This document shows positions 1 to 11,535 of a stretch of 64,000 nucleotides of DNA, one piece after another; within the stretch, counting starts at the first letter, position 1; the number at the start of each line of letters is the position of its first letter. The notes below the pieces were generated by a model. The model was not told the origin of the DNA, made no database searches, and saw only the letters and a list, made by a program, of their open reading frames with translations. Made by a program: the position numbers and the translations under genes. The stretch comes from Uloborus plumipes (Eukaryota > Arthropoda > Arachnida > Araneae > Uloboridae): positions 1 to 64,000 of the forward strand of contig JAXGGA010001038.1 of the NCBI GenBank assembly GCA_038373865.1, written 5' to 3'.

Positions 1-2822
1 ATACAAGAATGATTTTCTATGGCAATGAATGTTTCTATTTGGCACTCAAAATTATTTTCTGCTAGATTTGTACGCAATTTTAAATTAGTTTCTGTTTTAC
101 AGTATCATGTCAACGGAACTATTCGCATTTGTTTCCTAAGTTTTTTTCTGTTTAAAAAACAAAATGCGTCTTTTCAACAACCCTTTAGTACTTTTAATTT
201 ATTGCAGCCACTTTCTTTCTTTTCCTCACTGTGTTGTAAATGTTCAACTTAAAAGCCATTAAGTTGTTTTTCAACGTGACATATCCTTAAATTAACTGTC
301 TTTTTTTAAGAGTATAAATTTAGGAGAACAACTACAAATCTATAGTTTATGCAGTTAAATCCGGATATAATTGAAGAATCTAATAGTTTTGTGACGTTGT
401 TTTGGAGGCAGCTTGATGTGAGAAATTTTGCCCTTTCTGTTTTCTTTATTTCATAAGGAACTAGTGTCACTTTATTATTTTTCATTTTTTTCCTCGTTAG
501 ATAAATTTCAATTGGTACAACACCTAGCTTTGAAAGGTTATGATTCTTATATAAAATTTCACTGAATGAGCTAGTCTAAAGTTATCGCACCAAATAAGGC
601 CATGTATAGACTAATATATTCAACTTACTATTTTTCTATGTAGGATAGCGAAAATTTGCAAGATCGTGATTTAATTGACCTCAGACTGTTGATAGAGCGT
701 AATCATAAGCAGTTTATCGACAATCCAAAGTAGTAAGAATTAAATGCCGTTTCTTTGCAGTTGACTGTAGTTTACTAGTGTAAAATAGTTTGCAATTCTT
801 TTAGTAAGCCGATTTATGAACTCAGATAACGCTCTGTAACAATATTTTTTACTTTTGATTACCCTAGAAAAAAACCTGTACCCTAATAATGGGATGATTG
901 TCATTTCTAGAACTCCAGTGCCCTTGGATCGGGTAGCGATGGGACGAGTGGAGGATATGATCTGGTGTTGCATAAGCTGAATATCAGTGTGTAGTGGAAA
1001 CAAAAACCGTTTTTGGAAATTCAAAATTTTAAGTTCGTAAAACGTTGCCCTTGTAAGCCTCAGATCATATTTAGAATCAGGAGGCCTTTTTACATATGAA
1101 TCAGCAGGAATGATGTCAGCAGAATTTCCGTAATAAATTTAATATACAAATTAAAAAAGTACTATTATTTTTTTACTGTTTTTCTGCGGATTTATAGGGG
1201 ATGTTTAAACTGTTAGAATAATGATGGATGTTCTTAGGAAGATTTATTCTTTTTAGAACAGGGACTTCCTTTAACTTTTAGCTTTTATTAATTTATTTAT
1301 TTTCTCTGTGTTAATTTTATTAACATCAGTTTCTCCTTTGAAAGGAAAATTTTCATTCTGTTGCTACTCTGATGTGAATTTTCAATAAATTCTTGTTTCT
1401 TCAAAATTACATCGAGTTTTCATTTTGTCTTAATTATAATGATTAATTTAAGTGTTTAAACTTTGGTTGGGAAGACTATTTTACGGTTTGCCCAATTTAA
1501 TTCCTTCTCTGCAATTATTTTTTTTCATTTGTCTTTTTTTTCGCATACAAACATATAATCTTTATTGTCTCTGATTTTTTACATTTTGTATTTATTATTG
1601 ACCTTTATTTTTTTTTTTTACTCAGAGCACTAGTACAGCTCTGCTGATTCAAATAATATTAAAAAAATGAGCATTCAAATTGTTGGATTCTTAAATTTAT
1701 TTTGTAATAAATTGTTGTTAATGCAAAAAATGTAGTGCTAATGTTAACGTATGATTTTAGTGTTCGTTTTGCTCTTAATATTTTTTAATTTTTAGTGAAC
1801 TTATATTTTTGTGTAAGAATTTAATAGCTTTTCTGTTAGAAAGAGGAATCAAATATGCTAACGTGACTTAGAGGTATAAAATAATTTTTGTTTGTAGCAA
1901 AACGCATTTACATGTGTGAAAAGTGCTGTGAATACGTAAAGAAAAGATAAAATAAATACTTTTATCTTTCTGCAAAAAATCTCCTTTCGGGGAATTTGTA
2001 AATGGGGTTGAAAAAGTCATTTTCTTCATGACTATTCTAAAGAAGTATCGAAATTGCTTCGGCAGTTAAGCTTGAATGGTTAGTTTAGAGAGAAACATTT
2101 TAAAGGATAAACGTTAGGAAACGTGTTTTAACGTCTAAAACTATTTAAGAATTCACATTTCTCATAATGTACCCCTTCAACTGATTTCAAGTGGATTTTA
2201 AGCAAAACTCTTCTAGCAATATGTAAATTTTCTTCGGGGTATGGATTGTTTCTTCTCTTATTCTCAATAAAAACTCAAAAGAAAAACAACAATAGAAAAT
2301 AAAACAAGACAAATATTGTGTTTGCTTGAAATACGCATTTGGTTTTATGGAGAGAGAAATTATTCAAACACTTTATATTATATCTTCTTAAGCTGCTTTA
2401 GCAAGCAAATCATTGACAGACCTTTGAGAAATTTTAAAGCATTTGAATTAAAATAAAATTACATTACGAAAAATTTGTGAAAGTTCACTTAATTTGACAA
2501 CAGTTAGTAAAATTTTCTAAAACAGGTCACTTTTTACCTGTTCTCCAAAACAAAAAAAAAAAAAACTTCGTTGTAAAAAATTTACAAGCTATAATGAAGT
2601 GAAAGAAGCTTATTTTTCAGAGAAAGATTCAATGTTTTTTATGAAGGTATATAAGCAAGTTAATTAATAGATCGGAATAGAGTATTAGAGCTGCAGGTGA
2701 ATCTAATAAAAACGATAAATAATATTTCATTTTTATTTACTATCCGTATCCTCCATTCCGCGAACTTAAAAATGACCCATTGAATAACTCTTAAGAAAGA
2801 AATCCGTTTAGTTAAACAACTA
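1..2822. other. AT-rich DNA without recognisable gene
   Basis: Long A/T runs and short open frames with no recognisable domain. A 94-codon minus-strand frame at 740-1024 overlaps a more GC-rich patch near 905-970, but its product matches nothing I know and has no supporting neighbour. No tRNA, rRNA or transposon end was seen. Confidence 0.6.
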
Positions 2823-3170
2823 CACTAAAAATGAATGTTGTTTTTACACTATAATGCAGCTAATTCTATGCTAATAAACTGTGGAAATTGCTAATTTTTC
2901 AGTAATAAACTGAAAAAGGCTACTTTTACTGTTTATTACCGTGCATTTTACAATTTTAAACTGGAACTTCTGCTGCTAGTATTATACTGTTGTTTTTAAA
3001 GTATAATACAGCTAAATTTTAAGGCAATGAGCTGTAAAATTGCTAACTTTATAGTAAGAAACTGTAAAATTGCTAGTTTTACAGTTTATTACTGTGCATT
3101 TTACAGTTTTAATTTGGAACCTCGGTTGCCAGTAATATACTGTCAAGACAACACTTCATTTTTTGCAGTG
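2823..3170. mobile_element. CACTG-type short inverted-repeat element, copy 1
   Basis: The block begins CACTAAAAATGAATG and ends CATTTTTTGCAGTG, which are inverted versions of one another. The interior is built from short self-complementary modules such as GCTAATTTTACAGTTTATT and ACTGTAAAATTGCTA, plus a central motif close to CTGGAACCTCGGTTGCCAGT. It has no coding potential. The same architecture recurs at 3827, 10235, 27320 (inverted), 34460, 57855, 58310 and 59178, so this is a non-autonomous DNA-element (MITE-like) family. Its superfamily is not assigned because target duplications are unclear. Confidence 0.75.
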
Positions 3171-3826
3171 CAATATTTAAGTGAAAAAATATTTATTGAT
3201 CCATATTTTATACGTTAATTCTTAATACATTAATTTATCCCCATATAACCAGGAATTATAATCCATTAAATAAATAAAAACAAAGCTTAAAACAACCGTT
3301 GTAATTCCTATAGCTGATATCTTGCTCAAAGATAGAGCTGAATAAAGTTGGAAGGGAATTCCATTTAGTTTATTGACTAAATCACGAAATGTTCAACGGT
3401 ATGCGCTCTCATTTTCTGTGACTCGGAAAATAACGGTTGTCCCGCTAATACTATAGCTAAATACTTTTGCCATCTCTGGTAATCGGTAGTTACCATAGCA
3501 ATATTCTTGTCCAATTAGTTTCTTTTCTGCTCTGTGTCAAAGACATTGGTATTAGTTCCAGTGTATTGTCAATTTTCGTTTCCATCTTAATTACAAACAC
3601 TTTTATATACTGATACATAGCCAATAGCCTTGCGTTTATCATTTGCTCTAAGTAAGAATTTGGGGGACTTTGATATTCGTATTTAACTTCCTCCATTGTT
3701 ACCTAAGGAGTTGTCTTAATTCTTTACATTTAAGTACATTTCAACTGTAATTACAGTCATTATTATAGCGTAGATTTGCAGACCCCAACTGGTACTGTGG
3801 CGTTTCGCCATTCTGGTTTTACCCAA
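3171..3826. other. AT-rich spacer
   Basis: No recognisable gene, RNA or element end between two copies of the CACTG family. A 68-codon minus-strand frame at 3490-3696 shows no known domain. Confidence 0.5.
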
Positions 3827-4128
3827 CACTGCAAAAAAGGAGCTGTTGTTTTGATAGTATAAAACTGAGGTTCCAATTCATAGCAATTTTACGTATCTTA
3901 CTCTAAAGTAAGCAATTTTACTGTTCATTGCCGTAAAACTTAGCTGTGTGATAATGTAAAAACAACAGTATAATACTGGCAGCAGAGGTTCCAGTTTAAA
4001 ACAGTAAAATGCACACTAACTAAAATTAGCGATTTGACAGTTTATCACTGTAAAATAAGCTATTTTTAGTTTATTACTATAAAATTAGCTGTATTATACT
4101 GTAAAAACAACATTCATTTTTTACAGTG
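3827..4128. mobile_element. CACTG-type short inverted-repeat element, copy 2
   Basis: Starts CACTGCAAAAAAGGAGC and ends CATTTTTTACAGTG. The 302-bp length matches the 34460-34765 copy. Internal modules are the same as in copy 1, including the GAGGTTCCAGTTTAAAAC motif. It is non-coding. Confidence 0.8.
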
Positions 4129-4990
4129 AACTTCGTGATCTTCTGTCATTATTTTAGTTTTACTTTTTGATTTTTATTTCAGTCATTAATTGTTGTATTT
4201 ATTAGCGCTGCCTTAAAAAAGTTTTACTTTTAAAACAAATCACAAGTAAAACCGTATTTTTATTGTAATTACTTAGTTTTTAAATAATATCTACACATAT
4301 TGCTTTGTTTTCAACCTTTATTTTGCAGTTTCGTTTCTAATTTCGTGTGAATTTTTATACATACATATTTTCTGCAATCATGCTAATATTTGAAAGTTTT
4401 AATGTGTAACTTATTTGGATGAAATTTAAATAGTTTAACGCTTGTTGTTTTTGAATTATTGCTAAGTAACCGTTCTTCATTTATGATGTATTACCTTTTA
4501 TGCACTACATTATTCTTGTACTGTTCTGGCGCAAACCTTAACGTAATCCATTTTAACTCACATTTTTATGACAAGAATACACTATAGAGTGTTGGCAACC
4601 AAAAATAATCTGTACACGTTCTGAATCTATCTAAATTTTGCAATTATTCGATATGATATAATGTGTAATTATAAAATACTTAAGATTAGACAGTCGAACT
4701 TCGTTAATTCGAACACGTTTAAAAAGAACTACTGCTAAGACGAACCACGTTTCCAATCCATGTCCGACTGTTTGTTGTTTACTGTTGTTCGGATGAGAAG
4801 AAGTATGATTGAGATAATTCGTTTTTAAAATACCCTCGAAGTTCGCTTTAACGAGTTCTTTTTTTTTTCTCTTTTTTTTTTTTTAATCAAATTAGCTAGC
4901 AGAAATCATGTTTTTCGCAGTTACGAAAAAAATCAATGTTTCTATTAAATAAAATTACAATCATAAGTAAAACTTCAAAAATTATTTGGC
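4129..4990. other. AT-rich spacer with a degraded short element
   Basis: Mostly anonymous AT-rich sequence. The only structured part is a CAGTCGAAC-type remnant at 4691-4855, described separately. Confidence 0.5.
4691..4855. mobile_element. Degraded CAGTCGAAC-type mariner/Tigger-like MITE
   Basis: Starts CAGTCGAACTTCGTTAATTC, closely related to the ends of the better preserved element at 41136-41310. An inverted partner is only weakly visible (GTCCGACTG at about 4762, GAAGTTCGCTTTAACGAG near 4838), so the right boundary is approximate. It is non-coding. Confidence 0.35.
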
Positions 4991-5696
4991 CATAAATAAT
5001 TATATATAAAAATGAATGTATGTTTGCATGTATGTTTGTTCCTTATACAAATTGAGTTTTTGTCGGATTTTCATCAAACTTGGCACAGAGGTTTCTTGAT
5101 GCACTAGAATTCACATAAGGGTCATTCCATGTTAAGTGATCCAACGTTTTTTACCTTACATTTTTGTATTTCTTCCACATTTGGCTCATCAATTGTACCC
5201 CTTGAGGTAATCAAAAGTCTCAATTTTTGGATTTTTATCTCTATTATTTTTTCATTTATGAGACTTTGAACTTTGGAAAAACCCTCGTTTTTCCATGGAT
5301 AAGGGTACATAAAAGGGACCATAACTCGGTACCAAATATAGATAGAACAATTTGGTAAATGTCGTTTTAAAGTACGTTAGTTGCCGCTTAATCTGATATG
5401 CAACATGACTAATTTAATAAAATTTTTTTTTTCAAAATATGAAATTTAAATTTCAAATTTAAATTTCTCGAAAAACATATAATTAATTTTTCTGAAAAAA
5501 TTCTCAAAAATTCTTGTGTATTTCATCTATGTTTGTACAAATTTTTAGATTGGGATCTCAATGGGATCATATTTTTTTGAATTTTTGAAAAAAACTGTAT
5601 AGGAAAAAAATTATATTTTTTAGATTCTATTTATTTAAATACTAAGTTCTCTTGCTTGTGATGGTCTAAAAAGTAGTGAACAAACATGAATATGTT

Positions 5697-6235
5697 TAAA
5701 GTGAGCTAGCATGAGCTTATAGATTTGTCAGGTTCACCCCCCTCCCCCTTCCTCCCCCGCACAACCACTCTTTTTTAATTCAAAACTGTTCAAAATGTTT
5801 TTAAAAAAAAACTCTTTGATACAAAATGAATACTAAACTTTTTAAAGTTGGTAAATGAGTTTCCTTATAACTAGACGAAGTATCCCCCTCCTCCACCCAA
5901 ATATACCATTAACGCTGTACTATTATGACGTCTAACCTGGGGATTAAATTGACTATTATTTTTACTCTAGGTAAGTGAGCTAGCATTAACTTGTAGATTG
6001 GTCAGCTCCCCCTCCCTTCCTTCCTGACCCAACCATTTCCCCCCAAACTGTTCAAAATGCTAAAGCTTCTTTGATACAAAATGAACAGTAAACTTGTTTA
6101 AAGTTGATAAATGGGCTTCCTTATAACAAGGCAAAGTAAAACCCTTCCCCCACCCAAATATACCATTAACGCTATACTAATATGACGTCTCACCTGGGGA
6201 TAGATTTGAGGATTATTTTCCCCCTAGGTATATAT
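5697..6235. repeat. Direct duplication (about 265-275 bp) in the left arm of the palindrome
   Basis: The segment from GTGAGCTAGCAT to about CACCTGGGGATTAAATTGA (about 5700-5965) is repeated at about 5975-6235. Shared landmarks are the C-rich stretch, CTTTGATACAAAATGAA and CCACCCAAATATACCATTAA. The right arm (7120-7400) has a single copy, which explains why the left arm is about 250 bp longer. Confidence 0.8.
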
Positions 6236-6515
6236 TGTTTTTCAGACGAAGTGTTTCGTTTTCAATCCGAACTTCACAAAGTGTACTTCCATTCAAAATC
6301 TGAATTTAAACTTATGGTTCATTTCATCCCCTCCCCCAGCACCAATCTTCAATTTTGAAGGGAGGGAATAAATGGTTCGCCCCAAGATCATAGCAAACAG
6401 CAAAATAGCACTGTTTCCCCTTGTTCTCATAATGTTTTCCCATTGTTTTTACACAAAACTGAAAAGAAATTAAAGTGTCACGTTATATGTCAGTCCCCAT
6501 CACTGCCTTTCCTTT

Positions 6516-6859
6516 CTCTTATTGGACAAAGCTCATGAGCTAATAGGAAAGAGTAACAAACAGAACAAACTGAAACACTACCAGACATCAGTAGAGACTA
6601 AGGCTTTGAAATGGGGCAAGGCGGGATGATAAAAAAATAAAAGTTTGGAGTGGAAAGGTAGGGTAAGGGGGGGGGAGCAATCTGTAAAGAAGTTAAACAA
6701 CATGTGAGGTTGTGCTCAAAAAAGCAGTGTTTGTTTAATATATATATATATATATAGATATATCTTGCTGCATTACTTTCCTTTACAACAAAATGAAAAA
6801 GAACACAAACGATTAAAAAAATTAAATAACAGCTGCACACTAGATAATGTGGAAAGATA
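6516..6859. other. Unique centre of the palindrome with (TA)n tract
   Basis: This is the unpaired loop of the foldback element. It carries a G-rich stretch at about 6658-6678 and a (TA)n microsatellite at about 6737-6762. A minus-strand 80-codon frame is low-complexity and not credible as a gene. Confidence 0.6.
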
Positions 6860-8151
6860 GTTATGGGGACACAGACATATGATCTGATATTTTGATTTAT
6901 TTTCAGTTTTGTGCGAAAAGAATAGAAAAAACGATGAGAACAAGGCGAAACAGTGCTATTTTGCTGTTTGCTATGATATTGGGGCGACCCATTTATTTCC
7001 TCCCTTCAAAATTGAAGATTGGTGCTGGGGTAGAAGATGAAATGAATCATAAAGTTAAATTTCAGATATTGAATGGAAGTACACTTTGAAGTTCGGATCG
7101 AAAAGAAACACTTCGTCTGAAAAACAATATATACCTAGGTTTGAAAATAATCCTCAATTCAATCCCCATGTTAAACGTCATATTAGTATAGTGTGAATGG
7201 TATATTTGGGTGGGGAGGGGGATACTTCGTCTAGTTATAAGGAAACCCATTTCCCCACTTTAAATAAGTTTACTATTCATTTTGTATCAAAGAGTTTTTG
7301 TTTTTTTTAAACATTTTGAACAGTTTTGAATTAAAAAAGAGTGGTTGTGCGGGGAAGAAAGGGGTAGAGGGGTGAACCTGACATATCTATAAGCTCATGC
7401 CAGCTCACTTTAAACATATTCATGTTTGTTTACTACTTTTTAGACCATCACGAGCAAGAGAACTTAGTATTTAAATAAATAGAATCTAAAAAATATCATT
7501 TTTTTCCTATACAGTTTTATTCAAAAATTCAAAAAAATATGATCCCATTGAGATCCCAATCTAAAAATTTGTACAAACATAGATGAAATACATAAGAATT
7601 GATGAGAATTTTTTCAAAAAAATTCATTATATGTTTTTCGAGAAATTTAAATTTGAAATTTAAATTTCATTTTTTGAAAAACAAAATTTTTATCAAATTA
7701 GTCATGTTGCATATCCGATTAAGCGGCAACTAACGTACTTTAAAATGCCATTTACCAAATCGTTCTATCTATATTTGGTGCCGAGTTATGGTCCCTTTTA
7801 TGTACCCTTATCCATGGAAAAACGAGGGTTTTTTCAAAGTTCAAAGTCTCATTAATGGAAAAATAATAGAGATAAAAATCCAAAAATTGAGACTTTTGAT
7901 TACCTCAAGGGGTACAATTGATGAGCCAAATGTGAAAGAAATACAAAAATGTAAGGTAAAATTTTTCTCAGATTTTGGATCACTTGACGTGGAATGACCC
8001 ATAGGCGAGGTTTTGAAATTTTAAAAAAATCCAAAAAGCTCAAAATTCCAATTTTTTGTCTCAGAATGTCCATTTTCCTTCAATTTTGAATAAATAGAGT
8101 AATAGAGATAAGCCTTTAAGCATACAAGTTGATAAAATTTAGCACATTTAA

Positions 8152-9122
8152 CCCGGGAGAACGCGCGTCTCCGAGGCAAACGTTGGGACGCGCGAGGTCA
8201 TAAAATGACCCCAAACCTTTGAATGAACCCAAAATCCCTTCCTACGCAGTTGAAAACTTTTATTTTTGAATATTTCTTTCTTAAAACCATATTGTAGTAC
8301 AATTACAGACATTGAAACCTAATCATTTAGACAAAAATGTGCTACGCACACTAACTTTCATCCGCAATTCGGTTTAAAGGTATGGAACCTATATTTTTTA
8401 CATAAAGCTCATATAAATTTTGCGGGTTGTTACATTTTATATAATTTACAATATTTTTAACAACTATCATTCCAGAATTGATGTTTTTAAAGAAAACTGA
8501 TAGATTAATATTTAAAATGTTTCAACCTTTAATCGAAAATAATTTATTTACTTGATTTCATTTTGTCTCCTCCTGTATTTTTGTACTGCACGTATGAAGA
8601 TAAACAAAATATTACTTTGATTGTAGTTATCATAATTTAAGTACTTTTTACACTAGTTGAATGAAAGGGAGATGATAATTTAATTGAATAAGTGTCCCTT
8701 TCATTTTATTTGCTCAATTTCTAAATAAGTATTATATCGGTATCATTTTTCCCTCCAAAAAGGATTTAAGAAATTTATTTATTAATCAGCATAAAGAATA
8801 CTTTCTATATGGTTGTTTCAAAGTACAAAATTATTTTAATTGAAAAAAAAGTGACGAACTGACCGTATCAGGCAGGCGAAAGAGTTGATCTGTCAAGCAA
8901 ACGGAAGGACGCGCGGGGTCATAGAAGGACCCCAGTAACTGACCAAACGTGTCTTGGCTGAATGCAAATGCCAGAAATACCTCCGAATTAGTAACAAAAG
9001 ATGAATGGGGGGTAGAAACTCAGCTACTGAGAAGAAAGGAGTGAACTGGTGCATAGTTTTCCTGGAATTGGAGTTAGAAAATTGCTTTGGGGTCATAAAA
9101 TGACCCCGCGCGTCCTCCCGAG
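8152..9122. mobile_element. piggyBac-like non-autonomous element (971 bp) at a TTAA site
   Basis: Flanked on both sides by TTAA (8148-8151 and 9123-9126). It starts CCCGGGAGAACGCGCG and ends CGCGCGTCCTCCCGAG, an imperfect terminal inverted repeat beginning with CCC. TTAA targets and CCC ends are the established signature of piggyBac elements. Next to each end is a short perfect palindrome, GGTCATAAAATGACC (about 8197 and 9091), with a related GGGGTCATAGAAGGACCCC at about 8917. No transposase is visible. An 89-codon minus-strand frame at 8893-9162 crosses the element end and is not supported. Confidence 0.8.
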
Positions 9123-9298
9123 TTAAATATGAGTGTTTTCCAACAACGATTACGATTAACAATGAATTATAGATTTAAAGCTCACCTATTTCATTTTAGC
9201 ATGAAATAAGTGTGTCCATGTGGAGAGAAATCATTCAAATAATTTTTTTAGAGAATAATAAGCACCCGGGCAACGCCGGGTAATAAGCCAGTATTAAT

Positions 9299-10106
9299 AA
9301 AATATTGCATAAAATACATTTTCATAAACTGATTAAAACTTTGAATTCATTTTCCGGTTGGCTCATTTTATGGTTAAAATCACTACATCGATCCAAAACT
9401 AATAAAATATATGAATTTTGATACGTCACCGTAAATTCTTCGAATTTTTCTTCTTTTCTGATGAGTATTCCACACATGATTGAATTCTGATGGCGTAAAA
9501 AAGTCGGCACATTTTTTTATCAAACATATTTTTCATCAAAGAAAAAGTCCAGAAGATTTACGAACTTCCTTCAAAGTTTTTTTTTCTTCCGCAGATGAAA
9601 GGGGAAAAATAATCTGAAGTTTGGGGGAATTTTTTCAAGAAAACGTTTGTTACACGTTTAATCGCATAAAAGTTTGCTTTACTCACTAAAAAATATTCTA
9701 AAGACGTGTAAAAGAGCATTTTTTATTTAAGCAGTGATTACTCATTAATGCTTATAAATCAATATACGTAGAGCGTTTAATCGTTTGATACTTAAATTTA
9801 AAATTAATTCGTCGTGGTTATATTTTTAGAATTTGCACGAAGGTAAATTACTTTCAATAATAAATATTTATATATTTATATCAGAAGACTTGTGTTCTAA
9901 ATGAATTTATAATATTATTAAAAATGATACTTTGATGCTAAAGAAATTGTAATATTAGTTATAATAATAATAATAATAATATGAATAATAATTATAATTA
10001 GCAATATTAATGCAACTTATTCACATTCAAAACAAAAAGGGTCAGGACTCTGAATCATCCCATGATCAAAAATAAACAAGAAATTCTTACAGAACTTTTA
10101 CAAGCC
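9299..10106. other. AT-rich spacer
   Basis: No gene is recognised. It contains a short (ATA)n-like tract near 9960-9985. Confidence 0.5.
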
Positions 10107-10193
10107 TACTTTTAGCAATTAGCAATTTTTACAGTTTATGACGATAAAATTAGCTGTATTATACTGTAAAAATAACATACATTTTTTACAGTG
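10107..10193. mobile_element. CACTG-type element, right-end fragment
   Basis: Only the right end of the family is present: TTAGCAATTTTTACAGTTTA, then ATTAGCTGTATTATACTGTA, then CATTTTTTACAGTG. The left part is missing. Confidence 0.65.
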
Positions 10194-10234
10194 TAGGTAA
10201 GAAACTGTTTTATAAAATTAATTTTCAATAGACG

Positions 10235-10370
10235 CACTGTAAAAAATGGTTGTTGATTTTACACTAAAATACTGCTGTTATCTACAGTTTTATTCTATTT
10301 CATCAAATAACAGAGCGAAAATGTTATCTGCTTTAACCCGCGACTGCGCAGTATACTCGATTCGGTGCTG
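10235..10370. mobile_element. CACTG-type element, left-end fragment
   Basis: Begins CACTGTAAAAAATGGTTG and carries the first family modules (TTTTACACTAAAATACTGC), then runs into the next family start at 10371. It is a truncated copy directly abutting the inverted-duplication arm. Confidence 0.6.
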
Positions 10371-10429
10371 CACTGCAAAAAAATCCCGTAAATTTTACAG
10401 AAGACTAGTGGCAGCTGAGGTTCCATTTC

Positions 10430-10870
10430 CAAACTGTAAAATTAACAATAAGAAACTGTAAAATGTCTTAAAAAATAATTTTATCGTAAAATTGACATTG
10501 ATAAACTGTAAAATGTATAGTGATAAACTGTAAAATTAGCAGTGATATGCTGTCTTATAAAGGAATTTTACTGTGAAATTAGCAATAGTAAATTGCAAAA
10601 TTAGCTGTAATATACTGTCGTATAAAGGAATTTTATTGCGAATTAAAAAATGTTAAACTGTAAACTTAGCATTGGAAAACTGTCTTTTGAATTAAGTGTC
10701 CCTTGAAATTCATAGAAAATGACAGTAAATGATGCAGTGATATACTGTCTCATAACTGACTTTGCCCTGTAAAATTAACCGTAACTACCAATAAAGTTAG
10801 CAGTATTATACTATTTGTGTCAATTTGTCATTTATTAACTGTGAAAGCAATAGTAATATATTGCCTTATA
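10430..10870. repeat. Degenerate array of ACTGTAAAAT modules
   Basis: Repeated units of about 65-90 bp contain AAACTGTAAAATTAGCAGTG followed by ATACTGTCTTATAAAGGAAT. It is the inverted counterpart of the cleaner array at 26665-27240 and is more eroded. Confidence 0.65.
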
Positions 10871-10929
10871 AATGAGTTATGCCATGCCATTAACAGCATT
10901 AAACCATAAATTCATTAGTAAAAAGTGAT

Positions 10930-11535
10930 TTTTATGCTAAGAGATTAATTTCGAACACAGGCCCATCATTTAGCGGGGCGAGGGGGGAGGGTTCATTCCC
11001 CCCCCTTCCCGACTTTGGGAAATCAATGTATTTTCATATAAGTGGGCATGGTTTTTGCTGTTTTCCGATGAAATCGCATTGTGTGTGTACCCTTTACCCC
11101 CCCCCCCGAAAAACTCAGAAGAAAAAAGTGACTTTTGTGTTAAAAGGTTTATTTCTAACACAGGCCCGTCATTTAGGGGGATCAGGTGTGGGGGTCGATT
11201 GCCCCCCCCCCTCGAGCGACTTTGAGAAATTAATGTAAAAACATACAAGTGGGCATGGTTTTTGCTGTTTTCCGATGAAATCGCATTGTGTTAGCACCCT
11301 TCCCCCCCTCTTTGGAAAACTCATTAGTAAATAGTGATTTTTGTGTTAAAAGGTTAATTTCGAACACAGTCCCGTCATTCAGGTTGGTCAGAGGTGGGGG
11401 TCGATTGCCCCCCCCCTGGTTTTGGGAAATCAATGTATTTACATATAAGTGGGAGTGGGTTTTGCGGTTTTCTGATGAAATCGCATTGCGTTTGCACCCT
11501 TTACCCCCCCCCCGAAAAAACCTTAGTAAATAGTG
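10930..11535. repeat. Three-copy tandem repeat, period about 203 bp
   Basis: The landmark ACACAGGCCCATCATTTA at 10957 recurs as ACACAGGCCCGTCATTTA near 11158 and ACACAGTCCCGTCATTCA near 11363. Each unit also contains a run of C, TTTTCCGATGAAATCGCATT and a second C-run before GAAAAACTC. The right arm (26555-26600) holds only a single shortened equivalent, so the expansion is private to this arm. Several overlapping 65-92-codon frames here are repeat artefacts. Confidence 0.8.

Larger units (their letters stand above)
5119..8000. mobile_element. Giant foldback (palindromic) element, about 2.9 kb
   Basis: Begins GGGTCATTCCATGTTAAGTG and ends CACTTGACGTGGAATGACCC. The two halves are inverted copies along almost their whole length: the left arm is about 5119-6515, the right arm about 6860-8000, and the unique centre about 345 bp. 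Matching landmarks include CAGACGAAGTGTTTCG (6243) against AACACTTCGTCTGA (7109), and GTACAAATTTTTAGATTGG (5535) against its complement near 7560. A 66-69-codon frame repeats in both arms only because of this symmetry (5122-5322 minus, 7788-7997 plus); it shows no domain. The flanks CACATAA and ATAGG allow a 3-4 bp target duplication at most. It is a foldback/MITE-type element of unknown superfamily. Confidence 0.85.
4992..9298 (-). mobile_element. Interspersed element (CCCGGCGTTGC-head family), reverse, with two nested insertions
   Basis: Read on the minus strand, the head lies near 9298-9260 (CCCGGCGTTGCCCGGG, itself palindromic) and the tail near 5100-4992, where ACATACATGCAAACATACA precedes a TATATA-rich end. 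The same head style occurs at 16862, 19310 (reverse), 56287 and, more diverged, 59342. The two parts of the tail are separated by the foldback element at 5119-8000, and the piggyBac-like element at 8152-9122 also lies inside, so this was the first arrival. No protein is recognisable. It is probably a non-autonomous interspersed family; the class is not assigned. Confidence 0.55.

Noticed and set aside
740..1024. 94-codon minus-strand open frame
   Set aside because: No recognisable motif, no neighbour and composition typical of chance frames; kept only as a note.
5122..7997. Two similar 66-69-codon proteins on opposite strands
   Set aside because: They are the same non-coding arm read twice because of the palindrome; no domain and no start context.
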